In this document: positions 1-8,309 of the stretch, piece after piece
Layout of the letters: every line of letters begins with the position of its first letter
Position numbering within the stretch: position 1 is the first letter of the stretch
From: Microbacterium sp. Leaf151
GTDB lineage: Bacteria; Actinomycetota; Actinomycetes; Actinomycetales; Microbacteriaceae
Length of the DNA stretch: 64,000 nucleotides
Assembly (NCBI RefSeq): GCF_001424225.1
Contig: NZ_LMOR01000001.1
Span: 841,136 to 905,135 of the forward strand
Direction: 5' to 3'
Notes under the pieces: generated by a model
The model's input: the letters and a program-made list of their open reading frames with translations, nothing else
Database searches by the model: none
Told to the model about the DNA's origin: nothing
Translations under genes and position numbers: made by a program

Positions 1-1286
1 GTTGAGCAGACCCCCGTGGTCGGCAACGTCAGCTGGACGTCGGTGGCGGCGGGCATGTCCCCGTCCAGCCACGCGGCGATCGAGCGGACCTGCTCGTAAC
101 CGGTGGCGAGCAGGAACGTCGGAGCGCGACCGTAGGACTTCATTCCAGCCAGGAAGAACCCGGGCTCCGGGTGGCGCAGCTCGGCGAAGCCGTGCGGGGA
201 GACGGTGCCGCAGGAGTGCACGTTCGGGTCGATCAACGGCGCCAGCCTGCGCGGCGCTTCGACGATGTCGTCCAACTCGAGGCGAATCTCGCGCAGCATG
301 CTCAGGTCGGGGCGGAACCCGGTCGCGTTCACCACGACCTCGGCAGACAGGAAACCGTCCTCACCGCGGCTCCGCCCGAGCAGTCGAACCCCACCCTCGT
401 GAGGCTGAAGTCGAGAGATCTCGAACGAGTCGAGCAGGGTGATCTGGCCGGTGTGGACCAGCTGGTCGACTCGGGAACCGAGACGGGCGCGGTCGGCGAG
501 TTCGTCGTCCGGTGAGGAGGAGACGCGGATCGCGGAGGGGTTGCGGATCAGCCAGGTCACGCGCGTCCCCGGCTCCGTCTTGGCGAGCTCGCTGAGGGCG
601 ATCAGGGTGTTCGCGGCCGAGTGCCCGGCGCCGACCACGACAGTGTGCTTGCCCGCGAACGACGCGCGGTCGGCGCCCAGGACGTCCGGGAGAGCGTGCA
701 GGACGAGGCCGCCGACGTCGACGGCGCCGATCGGGTCCAGTCCGGTCGAGGCCAGGGGGTTCGGGGTGGTGTAAGTGCCGGACGCATCGATCACCGCCCG
801 CCCGGTGAGCTCCTCGACGGTCCCGTCGGGCGTCTGGAGGCGCAGCAGGAACGGAGTCTTCTCGCGGCCGGCGGTGCGGGTGCGATCCATGCCCTCCCGC
901 GTCACCGCGACCACGCGGGTGCCGAGCCGGACCCGCGACCCGATCTCCGGCAGCGCCGCGAGCGGTTCGAGGTAGGCGTCGACGAGCTCTCGCCCGGTGG
1001 GCGCCCGGCCCTCGTCCGCCGCCACGGTCCAGCCGGCGGCGTCGAGCAGGCGACGGGAGGCCGGGTCGATCACGTGCCGCCACGGGGAGAACAGTCTCGT
1101 GTGACCCCACAGCCGGATCGAAGAGGCGACCCGATCGCCAGCCTCGAGGATCGTGAAGTCGATACCCCGCTCGACGAGGTTCGCCGCTGCCGCGAGCCCG
1201 ATCGGGCCGGCGCCAATGATCACCACGGGCAGCGTCGCCAGCCGGTCGCTCGTCGCGGTGCGCGGGGTGAGGTCGAGCAGGGTCAT
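1..1286 (-). CDS. FAD/NAD(P)-dependent flavoprotein monooxygenase-like, partial
   Basis: The gene starts at ATG 1286 and reads open to the left edge, so its C-terminus lies outside the window. The N-terminus carries a dinucleotide-binding motif (GAGPIGLAAAANL) for FAD. A second Rossmann motif (VVVGAGHSAANTL) sits mid-protein, as in flavin-containing monooxygenases and related oxidoreductases with separate FAD and NAD(P)H sites. Divergent from it, 88 nt away, is an ArsR-type repressor. Flavoproteins of this type (often called ArsO) are common in actinobacterial ars operons, so an arsenical-linked oxidoreductase role is inferred from context and the substrate is not shown. The shared intergenic region holds three operator-like palindromes. 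Other ars genes (acr3, arsC) could lie beyond the left edge. Family confidence is good; the specific reaction is uncertain. Confidence 0.85.
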   Translation of the reverse strand, partial: MTLLDLTPRTATSDRLATLPVVIIGAGPIGLAAAANLVERGIDFTILEAGDRVASSIRLWGHTRLFSPWRHVIDPASRRLLDAAGWTVAADEGRAPTGRELVDAYLEPLAALPEIGSRVRLGTRVVAVTREGMDRTRTAGREKTPFLLRLQTPDGTVEELTGRAVIDASGTYTTPNPLASTGLDPIGAVDVGGLVLHALPDVLGADRASFAGKHTVVVGAGHSAANTLIALSELAKTEPGTRVTWLIRNPSAIRVSSSPDDELADRARLGSRVDQLVHTGQITLLDSFEISRLQPHEGGVRLLGRSRGEDGFLSAEVVVNATGFRPDLSMLREIRLELDDIVEAPRRLAPLIDPNVHSCGTVSPHGFAELRHPEPGFFLAGMKSYGRAPTFLLATGYEQVRSIAAWLDGDMPAATDVQLTLPTTGVCS

Positions 1287-1306
1287 GAGAGCGCCTCCGG
1301 AGAATA

Positions 1307-1371
1307 TCGATGAACGTCGATGCTCAGTATCTCGACATGTATCGAAACCTGTCAATATCGACTACTGTCGA
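1307..1371. promoter_or_regulatory. three tandem TCGA-N6-TCGA operator-like palindromes
   Basis: Three sites with the pattern TCGA-N6-TCGA occupy 1307-1320, 1332-1345 and 1358-1371. The first and third are fuller: ATCGATgaacGTCGAT and ATCGACtactGTCGAT, the latter a perfect 6-bp inverted repeat. Centres are 25 and 26 bp apart. They fill the divergent promoter between the flavoprotein gene and arsR, and the last one ends 4 nt before the arsR start. ArsR dimers bind such palindromes, so autoregulation and co-regulation are inferred. Confidence 0.6.
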
Positions 1372-1374
1372 TGC

Positions 1375-1731
1375 ATGCTTACGACGGTCGAGATCACCGA
1401 CGTCACCCCGGCGGTCGCGTGCTGCGCCTCGCTGATGAAAGAACCCCTCCGCCAGACCGACGCCGAGCAGCTGGCCAAGACGCTCAAAGCCCTCGCCGAT
1501 CCTGCCCGGTTACGGCTGCTGTCGATCGTCGCCTCCTCAGAGGGGCAGGAGGCATGCGTGTGCGACCTGATCGACCCGATCGGACTGTCCCAGCCGACCG
1601 TGTCCCACCACCTCAGGGTGCTCGCCGAGGCCGGGTTCCTCAGCCGCTCCAAGCGCGGAACGTGGGCGTACTACCGACTCATCCCCGAGGCGCTCGAGCA
1701 GGTCTCCCGGCTCCTGGTGTCCGCTCGATAG
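1375..1731 (+). CDS. arsR: ArsR/SmtB-family metalloregulator
   Basis: A 118-aa winged-helix repressor, normal length for ArsR/SmtB proteins. It has the classic metal-sensing motif ACVCDL at the start of the DNA-binding helix region, equivalent to the CVCDL arsenite site of enteric ArsR. An extra vicinal Cys pair (VACCAS) near residue 16 may supply a third thiolate. The recognition helix reads LSQPTVSHHLRVL. ATG 1375 is chosen over the upstream in-frame extension because it follows directly on the operator palindromes and gives the family's usual N-terminus. It is divergent from the flavoprotein gene and probably represses both until arsenite or antimonite binds. The ligand is inferred from the motif. 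Confidence 0.9.
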   Translation: MLTTVEITDVTPAVACCASLMKEPLRQTDAEQLAKTLKALADPARLRLLSIVASSEGQEACVCDLIDPIGLSQPTVSHHLRVLAEAGFLSRSKRGTWAYYRLIPEALEQVSRLLVSAR

Positions 1732-1843
1732 CGGTCGTCAATCCAGAAGGTGTATTCCCGGTCGTCCTCGGTGAGACCCCGGTTGACAGCAGAGGGTTCC
1801 CGACAGGCGACCCTTGCGGACGACGTGGCGGAGCGCTAACGTG

Positions 1844-1857
1844 CAACCAAATGGTTG
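1844..1857. promoter_or_regulatory. palindromic operator overlapping a start codon
   Basis: CAACCA-AA-TGGTTG is a perfect 6-bp inverted repeat whose right half contains the ATG (1851-1853) of the downstream ArsR-family gene. A repressor bound here would cover the translation start region, which suggests a leaderless or very short-leader transcript and tight autoregulation. The binding protein is inferred to be the regulator encoded right there. Confidence 0.5.
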
Positions 1858-2222
1858 AACAACAGAGCGACGCCGACATCGACCGGGTCTTCCATGCCCT
1901 GGCCGATGCCACGCGACGCGACATCGTGCGGCGCACGCTGGTCTCCGAGCAGTCGGTGACCCAGCTGGCGGCGGCGTACGCGATGTCGTTCGCGGCGGTG
2001 TCGAAGCACATCGCCGTGCTCGCCGAGGCGCGGCTCATCACCAAGCGTCCGGAGGGGAGGGTGCGACTCGTGCGTGCCGACCCTGCCGAGCTCGCTCGGG
2101 CGCAGCACCTGCTGCGTTCGTACGAAGACCTCTGGCGCGGACGCGTCGACCGGCTCGACGCGCTGCTGGCCGAGCCGGAAGCCGCGGCATCCATCCCGCC
2201 GACCGAACCCACCCACCCCTGA
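1851..2222 (+). CDS. ArsR-family regulator paired with an SRPBCC gene
   Basis: A 123-aa winged-helix protein (DRVFHALADATRRDIVRRTL ... AVSKHIAVLAEARL) of the ArsR subfamily that lacks the CxC metal site. This subgroup is usually encoded directly upstream of an AHSA1/SRPBCC-domain protein, as it is here, with an 18-nt gap. No metal-binding cysteines are visible, so the effector is probably not a metal and remains unknown. ATG 1851 lies inside a perfect palindrome, and the in-frame upstream extension is rejected because it overlaps arsR and has no family character. Probably autoregulates itself and the SRPBCC gene as one operon. Confidence 0.85.
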   Translation: MVEQQSDADIDRVFHALADATRRDIVRRTLVSEQSVTQLAAAYAMSFAAVSKHIAVLAEARLITKRPEGRVRLVRADPAELARAQHLLRSYEDLWRGRVDRLDALLAEPEAAASIPPTEPTHP

Positions 2223-2240
2223 CCCGACGAAGGAGTCGTC

Positions 2241-3218
2241 ATGCCCGTCACATCCGTCGAAAGCGACGCCGAAACGCTCACCATGACCCTTGTCGCCGAC
2301 TTCGCGGTCGGCCCGGAGCGGTTGTGGGCGGTGTTCACCGATCCGCGTCAGCTCGAGCGCTTCTGGGGTCCTCCGGGCTGGCCCGCGACCTTCGATGCGT
2401 TCGACTTCCGCGTCGGCGGGCACGCGAAGTACCACATGACCTCCCCGCAGGGGGAGCGCGCCGGCGGGGCGTGGGAGTTCACCGCGATCGATGAGCCCCG
2501 CGGATTCGAGGTCATCGACTCCTTCGCCGACGACAACGGCGACCCCATCGAGGGGATGCCGTCGATGCGCATGGTCTTCACCTTCGAGGCCACGCCCGAG
2601 GGCTCGCGGCTCTCGAACGTCAGTCACTTCGCCTCGGCCGACGCCCTCGAGCAGGTCGTCGCGATGGGCGCGGTCGAGGGCTCGACCATGGCGATGAACC
2701 AGCTCGACGCCGTCCTGCACGGCCTGCGGGAGTTCGCGCAGGGCAAGGGCACGCAGCTCGAGATCCTCGACGACCAGCACGTGCGCATCACGCGCCTCAT
2801 CGACGGCCCGCGCGAGCTTGTGTGGCGCGCGCACGTCGAACCCGAACTCATGCGGCAGTGGATGCTCGGACCCGACGGCTGGCGCATGACCGTCAGCGAG
2901 GTCGACGTGTCGGAGGGCGGGCGCTACCGCATCGCCTGGGAACCCGAGGAGGGAACCGAGGGCGAGGGATTCGGCTTCGACGGCGCGACCCTGCTCGTCG
3001 ACGAGCCGCGTCGCATCGTGCAGACCGAGCACATGACCGGCACCGACTGGCCCTCCACCACGAACGACCTGTCGCTCTACGAGGAGGACGGCGCGACCCT
3101 GGTCACGTTGCTCATCGAGTACCCGGATGCCACCACCCGCGACGCCGTCCTCTCCACCGGCATGGTCGACGGCATGGAGAAGAGCTTCGAGCGGATGGAG
3201 CGCGTCGTCCTGGCGTAG
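2241..3218 (+). CDS. tandem SRPBCC (AHSA1-like) domain protein
   Basis: A 325-aa protein made of two consecutive SRPBCC/AHSA1-type domains, roughly residues 10-155 and 170-325. Each begins with a typical vpaprelVWravTdPeqlerWwgp-like stretch: FAVGPERLWAVFTDPRQLERF in the first, and RLIDGPRELVWRAHVEPELM in the second. Such domains form hydrophobic ligand-binding cups; the ligand is unknown. Single-domain versions of about 160 aa are the norm, so this is a fused duplication. It lies 18 nt after the cognate ArsR-family regulator, most likely in the same transcript, and is followed by a hairpin at 3225. Function beyond ligand binding cannot be read from the sequence. Confidence 0.85.
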   Translation: MPVTSVESDAETLTMTLVADFAVGPERLWAVFTDPRQLERFWGPPGWPATFDAFDFRVGGHAKYHMTSPQGERAGGAWEFTAIDEPRGFEVIDSFADDNGDPIEGMPSMRMVFTFEATPEGSRLSNVSHFASADALEQVVAMGAVEGSTMAMNQLDAVLHGLREFAQGKGTQLEILDDQHVRITRLIDGPRELVWRAHVEPELMRQWMLGPDGWRMTVSEVDVSEGGRYRIAWEPEEGTEGEGFGFDGATLLVDEPRRIVQTEHMTGTDWPSTTNDLSLYEEDGATLVTLLIEYPDATTRDAVLSTGMVDGMEKSFERMERVVLA

Positions 3219-3224
3219 CCGAGA

Positions 3225-3254
3225 GGATGCCGCGGCCTCGGGGCTGCGGCATCC
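3225..3254 (+). terminator. hairpin after the SRPBCC gene
   Basis: GGATGCCGC (3225-3233) pairs perfectly with GCGGCATCC (3246-3254) across a 12-nt loop, starting 7 nt after the SRPBCC stop codon. There is no T-tract. It lies in a convergent gap (3219-3372) and probably terminates transcription there. Nothing else is recognised in the gap. Confidence 0.5.
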
Positions 3255-3372
3255 CGCCCGCGGACGGGCTCTCGCGGAACCGCGCGCCGAGGCTCGCAGA
3301 AGTGCGCGAATCCCGCAGTATCTGCGGGGAGATCTGCGAGCAAGGCGCCGTTCTGCGAGCTCCGGCTCCGCG

Positions 3373-4590
3373 TCAGCTCTTGATGTACCCGTTCGGGTTC
3401 AGCACGTACTTGCGCGGGGCGCCCTTGTCGAAGTCGGCGTAGCCCTGGGGCGCGTCGTCGAGGCTGATGGGCGTGGCGTTGACGGCCTTCGCGATCTGCA
3501 CCTTGTCGTGCAGGATCGCCATCATCAGCTGCCGGTTGTACTTCATCACCGGGCACTGGCCGGTCGTGAACGTCAACGACTTGGCCCAGCCGAGGCCGAG
3601 TCGAAGCGAGAGCGAACCGACCTTCGCCGCGTCGTCGACGCCGCCCGGGTCGCCCGTCACGTACAAGCCCGGGATGCCGAGGGCCCCACCGGCCGCGGTG
3701 ACCTCGAACAGCGAGTTGAGCACCGCCGCCGGTGCCTCGTGCGATGAGTCGGAGCCGTGTCCGCGCGCCTCGAAGCCGACCGCGTCGACCGCGGCATCCA
3801 CTTCGGGGGTGCCGAGGATCTGATCGATCTGGTCGCGCGGGTCACCCTTCGACACGTCGACGCTCTCGAATCCCAGCGACCGCACCTGCGCGAGGCGTTC
3901 GGCGTTGAGATCGCCGACGAGCACTGCCGCCGCGCCCAGCAGCTGTGCGCCGACGGCCGCGGCGATGCCGACCGGACCCGCGCCCGCGACGTACACGGTC
4001 GATCCCGGGCGGACGCCGGCGGTGTAGGCGCCGTGGAAGCCGGTGGGGAAGATGTCGGACAGCATCGTCAGGTCGAGGATCTTCTCGAGCGCCTGCTCGC
4101 GGTCGGGGAAGACCAGCAGGTTCCAGTCGGCGTAAGGGACGAGCACGTACTCGGCCTGCCCGCCGACCCACCCGCCCATGTCGACGTATCCGTAGGCACT
4201 GCCGGGGCGGTCGGGGTTCACGTTCAGACAGATCCCGGTCTTGCCCTCTTTGCAGTTGCGGCAGCGGCCGCACGCGATGTTGAAGGGCACAGAGACGATG
4301 TCGCCGACCTTGACGAACTCGACATCGGGACCGACCTCGATCACCTCGCCGGTGATCTCGTGGCCCAGCACGAGCCCCGCGGGGGCGGTGGTGCGACCGC
4401 GGACCATGTGCTGGTCGGAGCCGCAGATGTTCGTGGAGACGGTGCGCAGGATCGCGCCGTGGGGGACCTTCCGGCCGACGTTCGCCGGATTCACGCCCGG
4501 GCCGTCCTTGAGCTCGAACTCGGGATAGGGGGTGTCGATGACCTCCACCACTCCGGGTTCTTTGTACGCCACTGCCTTGTTGCCGGACAT
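3373..4590 (-). CDS. fdhA: glutathione-independent formaldehyde dehydrogenase-type Zn alcohol dehydrogenase
   Basis: A 405-aa medium-chain zinc dehydrogenase, the length expected of the glutathione-independent formaldehyde dehydrogenase branch. Catalytic-zinc ligands lie in ICGSDQHMVRGR and LGHEITGEV, the structural zinc in the cysteine cluster CGRCRNCKEGKTGIC, and the NAD-binding Rossmann turn is VAGAGPVGIAAA. The family oxidises formaldehyde (or dismutates aldehydes) with tightly bound NAD. The start is ATG 4590, after GAGAGGAC; the longer reading frame upstream lacks family sequence. The gene stands alone, so its role in the cell (formaldehyde detoxification) is taken from the family. Confidence 0.88.
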   Translation of the reverse strand: MSGNKAVAYKEPGVVEVIDTPYPEFELKDGPGVNPANVGRKVPHGAILRTVSTNICGSDQHMVRGRTTAPAGLVLGHEITGEVIEVGPDVEFVKVGDIVSVPFNIACGRCRNCKEGKTGICLNVNPDRPGSAYGYVDMGGWVGGQAEYVLVPYADWNLLVFPDREQALEKILDLTMLSDIFPTGFHGAYTAGVRPGSTVYVAGAGPVGIAAAVGAQLLGAAAVLVGDLNAERLAQVRSLGFESVDVSKGDPRDQIDQILGTPEVDAAVDAVGFEARGHGSDSSHEAPAAVLNSLFEVTAAGGALGIPGLYVTGDPGGVDDAAKVGSLSLRLGLGWAKSLTFTTGQCPVMKYNRQLMMAILHDKVQIAKAVNATPISLDDAPQGYADFDKGAPRKYVLNPNGYIKS

Positions 4591-4779
4591 CGTCGTCCTC
4601 TCCGGCCGGTCGACCCGACCTGGTCGCGTCGTGTGGGCGGACCCGCAGCGACACCCGACGCGACGTGCGACCGGATTCGGCCGTGAGCGATGCGGGGGTG
4701 CCCTCAGCCAAGACGCCGATGACCGGAACGTCAAGGGATGGCGCGAGACGCCATTCGATGCGTCATGCGCGCGACCCGT

Positions 4780-5223
4780 CTACTCCGAGGGAGAGGCCCG
4801 GCGGACGGCGTCGCGAACGGCCCTCTCGACCTCGGCCGTCACCTCGACCACCGCGAACGACACCGGCCACATCGGACCGTCGTCGAGGTGCGCGGTGTCG
4901 TCGAAGCTCACGGTGCCGTAGCGCGTCTTGAACTTCGACGCCGGCTGGTAGAAGACGACGACCTTGCCGTCTTTCGCGTAGGCCGGGAAGCCGTAGAAGG
5001 TCTTCGGGTGCAGGTGCGGCGCCTCCTCCAGCACGATGACGTGGAGGCGTTCGGCCATCGCCCGGTCGACGCCCTCGAGCTTGTCGATCGCCTCGAGGCA
5101 GGCCTCGTTCTCCTTCTCGAGCTTCGCCGCGCCCTTCAGCCCCTTCGTGGCCTTGAGCTCCTCGGCGCGCTGTTTCATCGCCGTACGTTCTTCGTCGCTG
5201 AACCCTGCTCCGCCTGCTGCCAT
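4780..5223 (-). CDS. DUF1801-family protein
   Basis: A 147-aa protein starting at ATG 5223 (MAAGGAGFSDEERTAMKQRA). The N-terminal 50 residues are charged, Lys/Glu-rich and likely helical. The remaining domain (LHVIVLEEAPHLHPKTFYGFPAYAKDGKVVVFYQPASKFKTRYGTVSF) matches the DUF1801 / YdhG-like fold pattern, including the conserved fYGfPay...kvvvf core. Some relatives are annotated as iron chaperones, but that activity cannot be assigned here. The 190-nt upstream region separates it from fdhA and shows no clear regulatory element. It is probably monocistronic. Confidence 0.75.
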   Translation of the reverse strand: MAAGGAGFSDEERTAMKQRAEELKATKGLKGAAKLEKENEACLEAIDKLEGVDRAMAERLHVIVLEEAPHLHPKTFYGFPAYAKDGKVVVFYQPASKFKTRYGTVSFDDTAHLDDGPMWPVSFAVVEVTAEVERAVRDAVRRASPSE

Positions 5224-5310
5224 GGCATCCGTCCTCACGTGCGTCGCGATAAGGGAAGCGTAATCCTCCGCGTTCCCGCGCGGTGGGTCGCCGGTGCGGG
5301 GCAAGCGCGC

Positions 5311-5371
5311 GTTGAGTGTCCAGAACACGCCGTCGATCTCTCCACGCGCCGGAGTGTCTTGGACACTCAAC
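5311..5371. repeat. 61-nt hairpin element, copy 1
   Basis: Left arm 5311-5332 begins GTTGAGTGTCCAGAAC; right arm 5350-5371 ends TTGGACACTCAAC. Arms are 22 nt with a 17-nt loop and three imperfect pairs. It begins 53 nt past the sufU stop (sufU is on the minus strand). Three more copies of exactly the same total length occur at 13766, 19609 and 32009. Confidence 0.85.
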
Positions 5372-5424
5372 CGGGCTGGACGGGGCGGCCCCGGCGCCGC
5401 GGGGGTGCGCGTCCACAACGCAGG

Positions 5425-5880
5425 TCAGGCCTGGCGCAGCCCTTCCTCGAGCGCGACCCACGCGAGCATCGCGCACTTCACGCGCGCGGTGTACTTCGAC
5501 ACCCCCGACAGTGCGGCGGCGTCGGCGAACGTCTCTTCGTCGAGCGCGATCTTGCCGCGCGAGCGCATCGCCTCGCGGAAGCCGGAGATCAACGCCGAGG
5601 CGTCGGCGGTCGGCATCCCCTCGTCACCGCCGTCTTCCTGCAGCAGGGCGACGAGCATGGATGCCGACGACTGCGAGATCGAGCATCCCGCGCCCTCCCA
5701 GGTGACGGATGCCACGCGGTCGCCGTCGACGTCGACGCGGAGCGTGATCTCATCGCCGCAGATGGGGTTGCGCTGGTGCACCGTGGCGCTGTGCGCGCCC
5801 GGTTCGGCGAGGCCGAAGCCGCGACGGTTCTTCGCGTGGTCGAGGATCAGCTCCTGGTACAGCGACTCCAGCCCGCTCAC
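5425..5880 (-). CDS. sufU: SufU iron-sulfur assembly sulfurtransferase
   Basis: A 151-aa SufU-type protein. It has the three conserved cysteines of the zinc-bound, sulfur-accepting site: NPICGDEI, WEGAGCSISQSSASM and TARVKCAMLAW. SufU takes persulfide from SufS and passes it to Fe-S cluster assembly in Gram-positive bacteria. The start is GTG 5880 (VSGLESLYQELILDHAKNRRG), overlapping the sufS stop in a GTGA arrangement, so the two are translationally coupled. The rest of the suf operon (sufBDC) is not in the window. Confidence 0.93.
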   Translation of the reverse strand: MSGLESLYQELILDHAKNRRGFGLAEPGAHSATVHQRNPICGDEITLRVDVDGDRVASVTWEGAGCSISQSSASMLVALLQEDGGDEGMPTADASALISGFREAMRSRGKIALDEETFADAAALSGVSKYTARVKCAMLAWVALEEGLRQA

Positions 5881-7139
5881 GCGCGTGCTCCCGCCGTGCT
5901 CGCGCCGACGCCGAAGAAGCCGCGAACGCCCGAGACGGCGTCGAGGAACGTGTCGATCTCCTCTTCGGTCGTGTGGATCGCCGCGCTCGCGCGCACCGAC
6001 GCCGTCAGGCCGAACCGGCGGTGCAGCGGCTGTGCGCAGTGGTGCCCGACACGAACGGCCACGCCGCGGGAGTCGAGGAACTGGCCCACGTCGTGCGCGT
6101 GCACGCCGTCGACCGCGAAGGCCTGCAGGGCGATGCGCTCGGCGGCATCCGTGTCTCCGAGCAGGCGGATGCCGTCGATCGAACGGAGCCCCTCGCGCAT
6201 GCGCGTTTCGAGCAGGGCCTCGTGCGCTCGTGCGGCGTCGAGATCGTGTCCGCCGAGCCACCGCACCGCGGCGGCCAAAGCCACGGCCTGCGACACCGGC
6301 TGCGTGCCCGCCTCGAAGCGCTGCGGCGGCGGGAGGTATTCAGCCTTGTCGAGGCTGACGGTGGTGATCATCGACCCGCCGGTGGTGAAGGGCGGCAGCG
6401 CCTCGAGCACCTCGTCGCGGCCCCACAGGGCTCCGATGCCGTAGGGCCCGTAGATCTTGTGTCCCGAGAAGACGGCGAGGTCGACCCCGGATGCCGGCAG
6501 GTCGAGCGCGAGGTGCGGAGCCGACTGGCACGCGTCGAGCACCGTCAGCGCGCCGACGCCGCGGGCGAGGGTGACGAGCTTCGCGACGGGGTTCACGATG
6601 CCGAGCACGTTCGAGACGTGCGGGAACGCCACGACCTTGGTGCGCTCGCCGATGAGGTCGGCTGCGGCGTGCATGTCGAGCATGCCGTCGTCGAGGACGG
6701 GGATGTGGCGCAGTCGCGCGCCCGTGCGCGCGGCGAGCTCTTGCCACGGGATGAGGTTGGCGTGGTGCTCGGCCTCGGTCACGACGATCTCGTCGCCCTC
6801 GCCCAGGCGCCCCGCGTAGCCGAGGGAACCGGCGATCAGATTCAGGCCGCCGGTCGCTCCCGAGGTCCACACCAGCTGCTCGGGCTCGGCGCCCACGAAC
6901 TCGGCGACGGTGATCCGTGCGTCTTCGAACAGCTCGGTCGCGTCGGCCGCGAGCGTGTGCGCACCGCGGTGCACGGCGGAGTTCGCGCGCTCGAGGAACT
7001 CGCGCTCGGCATCCAGCACGGCACGGGGCTTCTGGCTGGTCGCTCCCGAGTCGAGGTACACGAGGGGCTGGCCGTCGATCTCGGTCTCGAGGATCGGGAA
7101 GTCGGCACGCACGGCGGCGACGTCGAAGGGGAGTGTCAC
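5877..7139 (-). CDS. sufS: SufS-type cysteine desulfurase
   Basis: A 420-aa group II cysteine desulfurase using PLP. The Schiff-base lysine is in FSGHKIYGPYGIGAL, the PLP-facing His/Asn region in EAEHHANLIPW, and the catalytic cysteine in RVGHHCAQPLHRRFG. It removes sulfur from cysteine and hands it to SufU, encoded immediately downstream with a 4-nt overlap. The start is GTG 7139. A GGAGG lies almost against this codon, so the exact start could be slightly downstream, but MTLPFDVAAVRADFPIL is the expected N-terminus. It is the first gene of the two-gene unit seen here. Confidence 0.93.
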   Translation of the reverse strand: MTLPFDVAAVRADFPILETEIDGQPLVYLDSGATSQKPRAVLDAEREFLERANSAVHRGAHTLAADATELFEDARITVAEFVGAEPEQLVWTSGATGGLNLIAGSLGYAGRLGEGDEIVVTEAEHHANLIPWQELAARTGARLRHIPVLDDGMLDMHAAADLIGERTKVVAFPHVSNVLGIVNPVAKLVTLARGVGALTVLDACQSAPHLALDLPASGVDLAVFSGHKIYGPYGIGALWGRDEVLEALPPFTTGGSMITTVSLDKAEYLPPPQRFEAGTQPVSQAVALAAAVRWLGGHDLDAARAHEALLETRMREGLRSIDGIRLLGDTDAAERIALQAFAVDGVHAHDVGQFLDSRGVAVRVGHHCAQPLHRRFGLTASVRASAAIHTTEEEIDTFLDAVSGVRGFFGVGASTAGARA

Positions 7140-7527
7140 CCCTCCAGGCTACGGCGCGTCGGGTGGGTGCGGGGTGTCGTGCTCGAGGCTGCCGGTCGCC
7201 TCGCCTGCGCGGAGATGTTCCGCCCGTGAGACTGCGTATCGCCGACATCGCTGTTGCACCGCGCGGCTGCCTCGTCAGCGAGACGCCGTCTCGGTGCCGC
7301 CGAGCGCGCGATCCCCCGCCGGTGGGCGCGCGAAGAGAAGCTCGACGCGCGGAAGCCCGGCGCGCGGAGACGCCGCGACTCTCGGGCCGGGTGACGTCGG
7401 GGCCGCCCCGGGTGAGAACCGGAGCGCGGGAGGGCAGGGGGAGGCGGATCCCCACAGGATGGAGGTCGGTGTCGTGGGCGGGGCGTCATCGAGTCGTCCC
7501 GCGCGTCCCGAAGCGAAGGGTGAATCC
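7140..7527. other. 388-nt intergenic region between divergent genes
   Basis: The region separates sufS (leftward) and the Ig-like gene (rightward). Its only clear structure is the first copy of a perfect 42-nt direct repeat (7270-7311). No convincing ORF or promoter boxes were recognised. Confidence 0.5.
7270..7311. repeat. 42-nt perfect direct repeat, copy 1
   Basis: Positions 7270-7311 are identical to 8310-8351. The unit starts CCTCGTCAGCGAGACG and ends CGAGCGCGCGA, and contains the small palindrome CGAGACgccGTCTCG. The two copies bracket the Ig-like secreted protein gene, with starts 1040 nt apart. Confidence 0.9.
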
Positions 7528-8256
7528 GTGAGAGATCGAGAATCCACAACCGACTCAGACGGTCGCGCGAGAGACCTCTCCCGCCGGACGGCCATCGGCG
7601 CAGCTGCCCTCTCGGTGCCCGCCATCGTCATGGTGGCCGCCACGCCGGCTTTCGCCGGGTCGACCGACCGGAGGATCACCATCACGTTGGCCCCGACCGC
7701 GGTGCGCGTGAGCGAGTCATCGTCGGTCACCGTCCGGGTGACGAATGCCGCGGGGGCGCCGTTGGCCGGTCAGGCGGTGTCTCTTTCGGCGTCGAGCGGT
7801 GTGACGCTCGGGCCGTCGAGCGGTCTCACCGACGGCTCGGGAACCTTCACGACCAGGGTCACCCCGTCAACCGCCGAGGGCACGTCGACCATCACCGCCG
7901 TCTCGCCCGGCGCGGGTGGAACGGTCTCGGCCGCGGCCACGCTGGCCTACGGCGCCCCCGTACTCGAGGTGCGTTTCAGTCCCGATCCGGGTAAGGGTGG
8001 GACGCGATCGGCGGTGATGGCAACCCTGACCATCCACTCGGTCGCGGTGGAGGGCAGCACGATCTCGATCTCATCGTCAGAGCCGCGCCTCGTCTTCAGC
8101 CCCTCCATCGGAACGACCGATGCCGCCGGGACGTTCAGCTCGTCCTTCGTGCCGTTCCCCAGCGGCACTCCGCGATCGGCCGACATATTTGCCTGGAGCC
8201 TGGACTACGGTACGGCGGTCACGGTCCGCTACGTGTGGCTCACCCCCTCGAACTGA
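7528..8256 (+). CDS. secreted Ig-like (invasin-type) domain protein
   Basis: A 242-aa predicted secreted protein. The N-terminus has a twin-arginine-like signal (LSRRTAIGAAALSVPAIVMVAATPAFA, split by cleavage after AFA near residue 43). The first part of the mature chain matches the bacterial Ig-like group 1 pattern (TVRVTNAAGAPLAGQAVSLSA ... DGSGTFTTRVTPSTAEGTSTITA). The second half (about 145-242) is a similar beta-rich repeat with a FSPSIGTTDAAGTFSS stretch. No catalytic motif or anchor is visible. The start is GTG 7528 with AAGGGTG upstream. A perfect 42-nt direct repeat flanks the gene on both sides. Function unknown; an adhesion or surface role is only a family-level guess. Confidence 0.7.
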   Translation: MRDRESTTDSDGRARDLSRRTAIGAAALSVPAIVMVAATPAFAGSTDRRITITLAPTAVRVSESSSVTVRVTNAAGAPLAGQAVSLSASSGVTLGPSSGLTDGSGTFTTRVTPSTAEGTSTITAVSPGAGGTVSAAATLAYGAPVLEVRFSPDPGKGGTRSAVMATLTIHSVAVEGSTISISSSEPRLVFSPSIGTTDAAGTFSSSFVPFPSGTPRSADIFAWSLDYGTAVTVRYVWLTPSN

Positions 8257-8309
8257 GACATGACGTCAGCCCGGTGCACGGGCCGGTTCCGGGCAGGACG
8301 TGCCCCCTA

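Noticed and set aside
4738..6444. 568-codon forward frame over DUF1801 and suf genes
   Set aside because: Antisense to three genes with clear family motifs; no domain of its own.
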